64,000 nt of DNA from an uncultured Pirellulaceae bacterium. Lineage in GTDB: Bacteria; Planctomycetota; Planctomycetia; Pirellulales; Pirellulaceae. How positions within the stretch are numbered: the first letter of the stretch is position 1; the number at the start of each line of letters is the position of its first letter. Both the position numbers and the translations under genes were made by a program. Below are positions 8,519-17,000 of the stretch, one piece after another. The notes beneath the pieces were generated by a model. The model was not told the origin of the DNA. It made no database searches and saw only the letters and a program-made list of their open reading frames with translations. The stretch spans positions 119,636 through 183,635 of the forward strand of contig CALKGE010000008.1 in assembly GCA_938084685.1 (NCBI GenBank), written 5' to 3'.

Positions 8519-10045
8519 TTATTTACCCAGCGACCTGGCCACGTCAGTCTTATAAGCGCTTGTCGCAGGAATAAATCCAACCAGTATGGCCAGCAGAATC
8601 AAACCGGGAATCACCAAAAACTCCGACGAAATGTCACCCAGTAAAGGTACCGGAATTGGCAGCGGCGGGGCCAAATCAAAAAAGCTGATTTGCACTCCTG
8701 TCTGTTCTTCGATCATACCGCTAAAGGCTGCAATCAGCCCATGACCTCCGAGTATTCCCATCAATCCACCCACCATCGAAAGCACCATCGATTCCAGCAG
8801 GACGATGTTATAAACCGTTTTTCGTCGAGCTCCTAATGCACGAAGTACAGCGATTTCACTGCGACGGTCACTCATCGAATTATAAATACTGACCAGAATA
8901 CTCACTCCTGACATGAAACATATCAGCACGGTCAACACTAAAAGCAATGTCTGTACAGGACTGACAAAGTAATCCAGCAATCTTCGGATTTCGGTAATGG
9001 GAAAGACAGCCTGAGCAACATTCCCTTCGTTCACCTGGTTTTCAATACCGATGGAATAGAGCGGGTCCATGCGAACGAGCATGGAGGTGACTTCCCGTTT
9101 TTCGACAGGTAAAACATACTCGGCATCCGTAATCTTATGAGCGACCTGGTTAGTACCAAAGATGTCGTCCTCATTTTCCAGCGGCTTCGCATGGTCACTC
9201 ATCCGGTAGAAGCCTTCCATGTTGATGAAGACCGCCCGGTCATTGGGAGTACCCGTATTTTCCAGGATTCCCACAACAATAAACTGCGTTTCATGTTCAT
9301 CACCCTCTGCACCTCCGTGCGAAGGATTGATCGTATCGCCCACTTTGATTCCGCGGTCATCCGCCACGACTGCTCCAACCACCGCTTCGAAGAAGCCGTT
9401 TTCGGAATGGAAGTGCTCCAGATTTCGGCCACCCTCTCTCATCGTATAGGGCTTATCGCCAGCGGCTCCGTAGTTCAATAGCGAGAACATATCAGGTGTA
9501 GTCCCTACGACACGATATGGGCCGACGTAATCGCCTAAACAAAGAGGGATGGTGAAGTCTGTAAATGCTGAATACTTGCCTTCACGAGTCCAGGGATAGA
9601 GCGGTGCTACCTGTTCTTCCAACGCCAAATCTGTCGCCAGTGCCGTGATCGTAGCCGCAGGTGCAGCCAGTCCCAAGCCGGTTGCCAGCATCGTCATTCG
9701 GGCGGCCTGCTGCTGTTGCACTGCTTTGTAGGAATAGGAGCCACTATATTCTTTTTCCCGTACTTCCTGATTCTGAAACTCGAGATAATATTCATACGGG
9801 ATGTTTTCGATCGGTTCGCTAAGGTAATACACCGAGTTCAGAACCAACTGCAGCTTTCCTCCCTTGGCGCCGATCACCAAGTTGTATCCCAACGTGGCAT
9901 TGGCATTGAACGACTTCTGTACAATCCCAAAGATCGCCAGTACGGAAACAACTAAACCGACTCCCAACGCCATCGAGATCATGGTGAGAGAGGATGAGAG
10001 CAATCTTTGTTTGATGCTACGAATTGCAATAGTCAGCAGATTCAT
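8519..10045 (-). CDS. ABC transporter permease, MacB/FtsX type
   Basis: 508 residues. Seen: one N-terminal membrane helix (MISMALGVGLVVSVLAIFGI), a large extracytoplasmic domain (about residues 45-370), then three C-terminal helices (LLLVLTVLICFMSGVSILVS, a segment near 420-445, and IPGLILLAILVGFIPA). Between them is RRSEIAVLRALGARR, the coupling-helix sequence typical of FtsX-like permeases. This topology matches MacB/LolC/E mechanotransmission transporters, which move or extract substrates in the periplasm. Its first 4 nt overlap the end of the ATPase gene, so the two are translationally coupled. Confidence 0.9.
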   Translation of the reverse strand: MNLLTIAIRSIKQRLLSSSLTMISMALGVGLVVSVLAIFGIVQKSFNANATLGYNLVIGAKGGKLQLVLNSVYYLSEPIENIPYEYYLEFQNQEVREKEYSGSYSYKAVQQQQAARMTMLATGLGLAAPAATITALATDLALEEQVAPLYPWTREGKYSAFTDFTIPLCLGDYVGPYRVVGTTPDMFSLLNYGAAGDKPYTMREGGRNLEHFHSENGFFEAVVGAVVADDRGIKVGDTINPSHGGAEGDEHETQFIVVGILENTGTPNDRAVFINMEGFYRMSDHAKPLENEDDIFGTNQVAHKITDAEYVLPVEKREVTSMLVRMDPLYSIGIENQVNEGNVAQAVFPITEIRRLLDYFVSPVQTLLLVLTVLICFMSGVSILVSIYNSMSDRRSEIAVLRALGARRKTVYNIVLLESMVLSMVGGLMGILGGHGLIAAFSGMIEEQTGVQISFFDLAPPLPIPVPLLGDISSEFLVIPGLILLAILVGFIPATSAYKTDVARSLGK

Positions 10046-10755
10046 TCCGAGTCTCCACCTTGATCAGACTCCGCCACACTCATGGCCGCTTCAGCCACCA
10101 CCAGATTGATATCGTCCAAACGATCGATGCGGTCAAACTGGCTGGCTACATCCATCGTATGCGTTACCAAAATCAACCCGATATCAAATTCTGCACATGA
10201 TTCTTTTATCAGGTCAACGATCCCCTGCTGGTTTGCAGGATCGATATTGGCCGTTGGTTCGTCGGCCAGTAGCAAACGAGGGCGGTTTGCCAAAGCCCTG
10301 GCAACAGCAACACGCTGCTGTTCCCCCACACTCATCTGGTCAGGTTTATGCCCCAGCCGATGCCCCAAACCAACACGCTTCAGTAGGGCCTGAGCATAAT
10401 CAGGATCCGCTGCAGTATTGGAAAAACTCATACCAAGCAGGACATTTTCCAATGCTGTGAAAGCTGGTAAGAGGTTAAATGTCTGAAAGACATAACCAAT
10501 ATTGGCAGCCCGAAAGCGATCCCACATAGGTTCAGAAAATTTGGTCAATTCTTCACCCAGAAACCAGATCTCGCCCGAGTCAGCACGGGTAATCCCGGAA
10601 ATGCAATGTAGCAGTGTGGTCTTGCCACCTCCGCTTCTTCCCAGCAATACCACCTGTTCACCTGCATCCACTTTAAACTCAGGGATGTTAAGAATCTCCA
10701 GACGCTTACCGCCTGGTTGCGCAAAAGACTTTCGCAGGTTTGAGATTTGTAACAT
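10042..10755 (-). CDS. ABC transporter ATP-binding protein, LolD/MacB type
   Basis: 237 residues, normal for a stand-alone ATPase. Seen: Walker A GRSGGGKTT near residue 38, Q-loop YVFQTFNLLPAF near 88, signature MSVGEQQRVAVARAL near 140, Walker B LLLADEPTANID near 160 and H-loop LVTHT near 196. YVFQTFNLLPAFTALENV is typical of the LolD/MacB branch. First gene of the operon with the permease, the CxxC protein and two DUF3299-like proteins. Powers the partner permease from the cytoplasmic side. The signature has VGEQ rather than SGGQ, a tolerated variant. Confidence 0.92.
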   Translation of the reverse strand: MLQISNLRKSFAQPGGKRLEILNIPEFKVDAGEQVVLLGRSGGGKTTLLHCISGITRADSGEIWFLGEELTKFSEPMWDRFRAANIGYVFQTFNLLPAFTALENVLLGMSFSNTAADPDYAQALLKRVGLGHRLGHKPDQMSVGEQQRVAVARALANRPRLLLADEPTANIDPANQQGIVDLIKESCAEFDIGLILVTHTMDVASQFDRIDRLDDINLVVAEAAMSVAESDQGGDSE

Positions 10756-10874
10756 TGAAAATTCAATTCAGTAGGTGACTGAAGTATTACGTATGCTCAT
10801 TGATATCCGTTCATACAAATGTAACACATACCAGACAGTCGCAACGTTTAACCAGGTGACAATTCAGCAATTGC

Positions 10875-11792
10875 CTAACTGTCGTCATCTGCCATATCAC
10901 GAGCGTGATAACTACTTCGCACAAACGGACCGCTGGCTACCTTACGGAAGCCCATCTTCTTTGCTACGTCGCCCAGAAAATCAAACTCGTCCGGTGGGAG
11001 ATACCGCTGCACCGGCAGATACTTCTCACCCGGCTGCAAGTACTGCCCCAGAGTCAAAAAGTCGACATCATAATCGCGGAGATCAGCGAAGACCTCAAAT
11101 AGCTCATCATGAGTTTCCCCCAACCCAAGCATCAGACCACTCTTGGTCTTAATCTCCGGGTTACGTGACTTAATATGCCCGAGCATGTTCAGCGTCCAAC
11201 TATAACGCGACTTTGGCCCGCGAACCTGCCGGTACAGTCTGGGAACCGTTTCTACGTTGTGATTAAAAACCTCTGGGGCAGATTCAATCACACGATCCAA
11301 TGCTTCCAGATTGTCCAGAAAATCCGGAGTCAGCACTTCGATGGTGGCTGAGGTTCGGGCACGCGTTTCGGTAACACATTGATAGTAGTGTTCCGCTCCA
11401 CCATCAGGTAGATCGTCTCGCGTTACCGAAGTAATAACCACATGCTTCAGCCCCAATCGATGAGCCGCCTCGGCAACCCGCTGAGGTTCATCTGCTTCGA
11501 GTTCGTCCGGCTTACCGCGACCCACGGCACAGAACCCACAGGGCCTGGTACAGACATTGCCCAGAATCATGAATGTGGCAGTAAGTTGCGAGTAACACTC
11601 CATGCGGTTAGGACATTTGGCGTTGTCGCAAACCGTTTCCAATCCCAATTCTTCCAGCAGTCCCTGTGTGAAATGATTTGCATTTCCTTTGGGAACTTCA
11701 CGACGAAGCCAGTCGGGCAACCGCCGGCGCTGAGCAGATGCCGTCGGTGGCTCAACAATTGGAAGTTCGGGAAAAGATGCTTGTGTGTCCAA
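10875..11792 (-). CDS. lipA: Lipoyl synthase
   Basis: 305 residues. Radical SAM enzyme that inserts two sulphurs into protein-bound octanoyl groups. Seen: auxiliary cluster motif C-x4-C-x5-C (CDNAKCPNRMEC, near residues 56-67) and radical SAM motif C-x3-C-x2-C (CTRPCGFC, near 82-89), plus VITSVTRDDLPDGG and LMLGLGE. The start is a TTG at 11792: no earlier ATG is in frame, and AGGT lies 8 nt upstream within the end of lipB. Only 3 nt separate it from lipB, so the two are one operon of lipoate synthesis. Confidence 0.95.
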   Translation of the reverse strand: MDTQASFPELPIVEPPTASAQRRRLPDWLRREVPKGNANHFTQGLLEELGLETVCDNAKCPNRMECYSQLTATFMILGNVCTRPCGFCAVGRGKPDELEADEPQRVAEAAHRLGLKHVVITSVTRDDLPDGGAEHYYQCVTETRARTSATIEVLTPDFLDNLEALDRVIESAPEVFNHNVETVPRLYRQVRGPKSRYSWTLNMLGHIKSRNPEIKTKSGLMLGLGETHDELFEVFADLRDYDVDFLTLGQYLQPGEKYLPVQRYLPPDEFDFLGDVAKKMGFRKVASGPFVRSSYHARDMADDDS

Positions 11793-11795
11793 CGG

Positions 11796-12521
11796 CTATA
11801 CCTGTTTACCTGTGAATGACCTGAGCAACGGATGACCCGTGATCAGATGATAGTCGCTACATTCAAACACATCGGCGAATGATTGTACCATCGCTGATCT
11901 GACTTCCGCCATTCTAACAGCCTGTCTGCGTTCAGCCAGCAGGCAACTCATGGTTGCTCGCGATTGATCCGCCGGTATTTTGCAGGCTGTATCGATATAT
12001 CCATAATCCCGCATCTCGGGATCGACATTCAAATAGGCTCCGAAACAACTCACGCCACTGCGAACCGCCATCGCGGTCACTCCCAACAGACCCGTTCGAC
12101 CCCAGATATTGAAATCAAAATTGCTGCTCAACGGCGTATAGGTCAGCTCCTGCAATGCATCCATCACAGCCTGTCGCACCATTCTCAGTACTTTCCCGGG
12201 CGACACCTGGTACCAGTTCATCGGTATCAATGGATAAACAGCCAGCTGACCCGGCCTGTGCAAAATACAGCCGCCTCCCCGAGCCACCCAGACAGAGCCA
12301 AGCCCGGCAGCCTGCAGACGATCAGCTTGCAGACGTATATGAGCATGCGATCCCATACGTCCTACCGAAATAACAGGATCATGCTCGCACAATAACACCT
12401 GGATGCGATCCGATGCATAGCTCTGGGTTTCCACAATCTCCTGCTGCATACGCAGATACTGCCGCAGCGTAACTCGCCCCAGCATATGGAAGGCTATTTT
12501 GGATTTTTCCCGACTAAACAT
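11796..12521 (-). CDS. lipB: Divergent LipB-type octanoyltransferase
   Basis: 241 residues. Expected to move octanoyl from ACP to lipoyl domains for LipA, encoded 3 nt downstream. Seen: biotin/lipoate-ligase fold with PVISVGRMGS near residue 50, RGGGCILHRPGQLAVYP near 80, and SGVSCFGAYLNVD near 155. Odd: canonical LipB has R-G-G-x(4)-H-G-P-G-Q; here the G is R (HRPGQ). The catalytic Lys expected just before the S-F-H-G-L-A-L-N-V-like segment is not there (the segment reads GRTGLLGVTAM). A Cys remains in DTACK. The name is supported by the lipA pairing and fold motifs; chemistry may differ. Confidence 0.75.
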   Translation of the reverse strand: MFSREKSKIAFHMLGRVTLRQYLRMQQEIVETQSYASDRIQVLLCEHDPVISVGRMGSHAHIRLQADRLQAAGLGSVWVARGGGCILHRPGQLAVYPLIPMNWYQVSPGKVLRMVRQAVMDALQELTYTPLSSNFDFNIWGRTGLLGVTAMAVRSGVSCFGAYLNVDPEMRDYGYIDTACKIPADQSRATMSCLLAERRQAVRMAEVRSAMVQSFADVFECSDYHLITGHPLLRSFTGKQV

Positions 12522-12638
12522 GCTTCTTTCAATGAGCCATAGCTCGAGCCGCTGGATACTTCTTCTCTGGCGGACTATGCTGAGTTACACAGTGAATTAT
12601 CAGCAGCCTATTGTATCCTTTTTTGCATTGACGCCCCG

Positions 12639-13130
12639 ATGGGTAAGAAAAAGAAGAAGCAAAACACTGAGTCCGAGCAGCGAACCAGCCACATCGCGGA
12701 AAACCGGAAAGCTCGGCATCAGTATCACGTCCTCGATACACTCGAATGTGGAATCGTACTCCAGGGCAGCGAAGTCAAGAGCCTCCGTCAGGGACACGTC
12801 TCTCTGGACGAAGCTTACGGACGCGTGAAGGATGGAGATGTTTTTCTGGTCGGCTGTGACATCCCTGAATACAAACAAGCGTCCCATCTCAACCATGCAC
12901 CAAGGCGGGAACGCAAATTATTGATGCATAAAACGGAACGACGGAAATTTGCTGACAAAGCAAAGCAGGGCGGACACACTCTTGTGCCACTCAAAATGTA
13001 TTTCAATCACCGTGGCATCTGCAAAGTACTACTGGGACTTTGCAAAGGTAAGCAGGTACATGACAAACGCCAATCCCTGAAGAAACGGGAAACCCAACGA
13101 GGACTTGATCGCGCCATGCGAGGGCGTTAG
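12639..13130 (+). CDS. smpB: SsrA-binding protein SmpB
   Basis: 163 residues, normal length. Binds tmRNA and delivers it to stalled ribosomes for trans-translation. Seen: IAENRKARHQYHVLDTLECGIVLQGSEVKSLRQG near the N terminus (written in the family as N-R-K-A-x-H-x-Y-x-I-x-x-x-x-E-A-G-I-x-L-x-G-T-E-V-K-S-x-R), LVPLKMYFNHRG near 122, and the basic tail GKQVHDKRQSLKKRE. A Lys-rich N-terminal stretch is an extra. Divergent from lipB and convergent with the lipoyl-like gene, 28 nt away. No tmRNA gene is visible in this window. Confidence 0.95.
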   Translation: MGKKKKKQNTESEQRTSHIAENRKARHQYHVLDTLECGIVLQGSEVKSLRQGHVSLDEAYGRVKDGDVFLVGCDIPEYKQASHLNHAPRRERKLLMHKTERRKFADKAKQGGHTLVPLKMYFNHRGICKVLLGLCKGKQVHDKRQSLKKRETQRGLDRAMRGR

Positions 13131-13138
13131 TCTGCTGG

Positions 13139-13158
13139 TCAAGTACGATCAAGTACGA
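13139..13158. repeat. Perfect 10-bp direct repeat, two copies
   Basis: TCAAGTACGA occurs twice head to tail between the smpB stop and the stop of the convergent lipoyl-like gene; the next four bases (TCAA) begin a third copy and contain that gene's TGA stop. Only two full copies, so this is a local slippage duplication rather than a regulatory array. Confidence 0.7.
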
Positions 13159-13416
13159 TCAATCAATGAGCTCGATGGTCCCCAGCAGTCCACCTGTCTC
13201 CACTACCGCATCGACCTCAACCGCACTCTGACGAAAAATCCCCGATCGTTGTGCAGGAATCTCGACCACGATATCGCCAGCACAAATCTCGCACAGCGGC
13301 TCGCCCGACATCACTTCGGCACCTGAATTTGTCAGCCAACCTGACAAAACCAATTCCGCTCCGGGAATATCAAAATCAGGGACTCGGACTTCCTGAGCTG
13401 CACTGGGGTCCACCAT
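13159..13416 (-). CDS. Small biotinyl/lipoyl-like domain protein lacking the modified lysine
   Basis: 85 residues from the ATG at 13416. That ATG overlaps the stop of the upstream gene as TGATG, which decides the start; an upstream in-frame start would add 27 residues read inside the other gene. Seen: VRVPDFDIPGAELVLSGWLTNSGAEVMSGEPLCEICAGDIVVEIPA...GIF. This is the hammerhead pattern of lipoyl/biotinyl domains (V-x-x-G-D/E-x-x-x-x-G-x-x-L-x-E-I-x-t-D-K-a-x-x-E-v-x-A). The D-K-A tip reads C-A-G-D-I, so the lysine is absent and no cofactor can attach at that place. Third gene of the uvrA cluster. Function unknown. Confidence 0.65.
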   Translation of the reverse strand: MVDPSAAQEVRVPDFDIPGAELVLSGWLTNSGAEVMSGEPLCEICAGDIVVEIPAQRSGIFRQSAVEVDAVVETGGLLGTIELID

Positions 13417-14063
13417 CAGCTTTCCAACTCCAAGGTGCCCCACAGTGAAGGATCTTCCTGAACGGGGTATTCTGGACCGACTGAGAACGTCTGCCATCCC
13501 AGTTCCCGATCAACCACAGCATAACTGAATCCAAGTCGTGGATAATCTGACGGATCAAAACCTGTGAGGCAGTCCCCTGGTATCATCCCTCGTATCATGT
13601 AGCCATCTTTTTTCGTCTCGGCGTACACCAACAAACGTTCTGGCCGCACCAACACCGGATTTTCACGAGCTCGATGGATCTCCAGATGAGCAGCCAATGG
13701 CTCGGTACGCCGAGCTCCGGCGCCTTCCGGCATCAAGGTAAACCAATGGCAAAAACGATTTGCACGATGGATGGTTTGCGTATCACGGGTATCAATAAAC
13801 AGATGCAAACCGTCACTGTCTTCCACGCGTGAATCCCGGCACCATAACGCCTGCTCTTTCCCTTTCACCTCCGCCTGAACAAAAATGCCCTGATCGTTCC
13901 AACCGATTCTTACATCGGCAAATTCCTGCCGACCGCTCAGCTCCTGCAGTGCCGGAAGTCGGTACCGAGGCGTCAAGTTTACACCGGTCGCCCCCCACGG
14001 CTTGCTGACTCGGCAACAGGCGACTGAAAAACGAAACAGCATTGTCGGATCAATTAATGACAT
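13416..14063 (-). CDS. DOMON/CBM9-like domain protein
   Basis: 215 residues, no signal peptide. Seen: RIGWNDQGIFVQAEVKGKE near residue 52, then DSRVEDSDGLHLFIDTRD near 78 and NRFCHWFTLMP near 102. The W-x-D-x-G-I/L-Y/F and D-G-x-x-x-F/I-D-T-R-D patterns match the type-9 carbohydrate-binding/DOMON-like fold found in many planctomycete proteins. Its ATG overlaps the uvrA stop (TAATG) and its stop overlaps the next start (TGATG), so translation of all three is coupled. A cytoplasmic DOMON-like protein tied to a DNA repair gene is unexpected; its role is not known. Confidence 0.7.
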   Translation of the reverse strand: MSLIDPTMLFRFSVACCRVSKPWGATGVNLTPRYRLPALQELSGRQEFADVRIGWNDQGIFVQAEVKGKEQALWCRDSRVEDSDGLHLFIDTRDTQTIHRANRFCHWFTLMPEGAGARRTEPLAAHLEIHRARENPVLVRPERLLVYAETKKDGYMIRGMIPGDCLTGFDPSDYPRLGFSYAVVDRELGWQTFSVGPEYPVQEDPSLWGTLELES

Positions 14064-17000
14064 TATTCCACCTCCTGTACTTCCGCCAGCAGACCACGCA
14101 GATAGCTTGCGAGATCACTGGTATAGATATCTTCCGACTTATTGAAGTAGATATGAGCAACATCCTGCTGGGAAGCACTTGAATCAAAGTCACGGCGACT
14201 TCCAAATTCCGCAATCCGCCCGGCGGTCATCAGTCCCTTCGGAGAACGAATACTCAACTTTAACGCTTCCGCTTTTTTCGTCGTCACTGTCAGCCAGGGA
14301 ACACGCCCACCGGCGAGGTAAAGGTGGACCAGCACTTTGTTATTCCAGAGAAATTTACCATCAGGAAGGACGTCCTGCAGCATCTGATAGAGGTCTTCCC
14401 AGACTTCCATTTTCCATTGTCGTTTGTGCCCGGGCATAAAACCTTTGGAAGAGAAGTGCCATTTTTGACCGTTCGACTTCCAGGGAGATTTTTCAATTCT
14501 GTTCGTCCCCGTTTGCCCCGTAAACTCTTCAAAGGCTTTAACCGCGGTCTCGACAAAATCCCAGTAAGCCGGAGTGTCGATCTCGGCAAAACTGTGAGCA
14601 CGAATTTCCACTTCCTGCCACTGAGAACGTTTTTTGACTTTCACCCGAGGCTCATTGCCATAAACCGGAAGATCCTCCATCTGGTTGAGTGTCTTCAGGC
14701 CAATCGCTTCCACAAGTTTGTCCTTCTGAAATGTTCCTGGAGCTGTCCGGAATTTCATTTTCAGCATCCAGGTTTCAGCCGTGATGGCGTGAAAAAACCA
14801 ACCCAGACTCTTCTTGCCGGCTGCGATTTCTACCACGGTACGCGAGCCATAATCTGTCTCATTAAGGCTTGTACTCAAGTCCTCGATCCTGTCGATCGTA
14901 TCAGCCAAAATACGCCCTTCCCACTTCACGTCACTGCCGTCACGTCCGACGCGGTACTGAGTATGCCAGGCTCGCCCGTCGGTCTTCCAGGGCATCGAAA
15001 TCTCCTGACCGATTTCGGAAAGCTCCAGATCATCTTCGCGGATCTGTTCCGCGTGAGGATCATACTCGGTTCGACGCGCGTAGGGTCCGGCCTCGATCAC
15101 CGGAATCAACGCTTCTCCCGTATGACTCGGAAGTTCCTCTGCTTTGGTTGTCTTACTCTTGTGGCGACCGGCGTATCCGGCCAAATCCTCCGGCGTACCA
15201 GTTTGAACAATCACGCCTCCAGCAAAACCAGCCTCCGGCCCCATATCAATCACCCAGTCAGCCGTTTTGATAAGATCCAGATTATGTTCGACCACGACCA
15301 CCGTATTTCCCAGGTCCACCAGGCGGTGCAATACATCAAGCAATTTTGAAATGTCATCAAAATGCAAACCTGTCGTCGGCTCATCAAGCAGATACAACGT
15401 CTGGCCGGTGTCAGGCCTGGATAATTCGGCAGCCAGCTTCACTCGTTGTGCCTCGCCACCGGACAACGTTGGTGCAGGTTGTCCCAGAGCCACATAGTCC
15501 AAACCAACATCACACAACATCTGCAGAATGCGACGAATTTTGGGAATGTTATCAAACAGTCTGATGGCTTCAGCTGCTGTCATTTCCAGGACATCGGCAA
15601 TCGAATGGCCGCGAAATGTAACGGCCAGAGTATCCGGGTTGTAACGCTTACCAGCACATGTTTCACATGTCACCCAGACATCTGGTAGAAAGTGCATCTT
15701 GATACACTTCTGGCCATAGCCGTCACACGCATCACAGCGCCCACCCGGCACATTAAAGCTGAAACGCCGCGCCGTGTAACCACGTAATTTGGCATCCGGA
15801 AGCTGGGAAAACAGCGTCCTGATCAAATCAAACAATCCTGTATAGGTTGCCGGGTTTGAACTGGGTGAATTTCCAATCGGATTCTGATCCACCCGAATCA
15901 CCTTGTTGATATACTCGATTCCCTCAATTCGATCATGAGCCCCGGGAATGCCCGACGCCCGATGGAGTTTGCGAGCCAACGCGGTGTGCAGAATCCCGTC
16001 AATCAATGAACTTTTCCCGCTGCCACTCGGACCGGTAATGGCAGTCAGTGTCCCCAGAGGAATTCCCAGATCGATATTCTTGAGGTTATGATGCCGAGCA
16101 CCAATCACTCTGAGTGTCTGCTGTCGACCGTTGTTTAGTCGGACCGGGCGGCGATTTTCAGGAATCGCAATGGCTTTCACGCCAGAGAGGTAGGGACCGG
16201 TCAGCGAAGTCTTGCGTCTGGCTAATTGTTTAGGTGTCCCCTGCGCAACAATATTCCCCCCCTGTTTCCCTGAACCTGGTCCAAAGTCACAAAGGTAATC
16301 ACTTCCTTCAATAATCTCACGGTCATGCTCGACAACCAGTAGCGTGTTACCCAGATCTCGAAGTTTATGTAACGCTCGTAATAACCGCGTATTATCACGT
16401 GGGTGCAGACCAATCGTCGGCTCGTCAAGCACATAGAGCACGCCGCATAACCCACTTCCCAATTGACTGGCCAGACGGATACGCTGAGCCTCTCCATTGG
16501 ACAACGAGGCACTGGGGCGGTGCAGCGTCAAATAATGCAAACCGATCTCGTTGAGAAACTCCAGACGTTCCCGGACTTCTCGTAACAACTCACCAGCGAT
16601 TGTCTTTTCGCGTTTACTCAGGTCCCAGCTGTTGATCAGGGCGAGTAATTCGTCGAGCGCTTGGCCGCACAATTGATCAATCGACATATCACGCAGCTTA
16701 TAAGCAGCCGCATCTTCACGAAGTCGGCTCCCACCGCACGTGGAACACTCCACTTCATCAACCAGATGTTCCAGTTTCGTTCTCAATGACGGGGAAATGC
16801 GAGACGCTTCAGCTAATGCCGGATAGAGTCCTTTAAATTGAAACTTGAATCGAGCTCCGGTCGCTCTGCCTTTGCCTGGCAGCTGCACGGCAAACCACTG
16901 TTCCCCGGTACCGTGAAGGATTTTTCTTCGAACCGTTGCTGATAGATCAACGAAGCGTTTGGCCGAGTCGATCTGTAATCCTTCGAGAAGCGATTCCATC

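Noticed and set aside
13139..13158. Short direct repeat as a CRISPR or attachment site
   Set aside because: Only two adjacent 10-bp copies with no spacers, no integrase and no tRNA near.
14324..15349. 341-codon plus-strand frame opposite the UvrA C terminus
   Set aside because: Long but with no signal, domain or ribosome-binding site; the opposite strand carries a continuous coding frame coupled to its neighbours.
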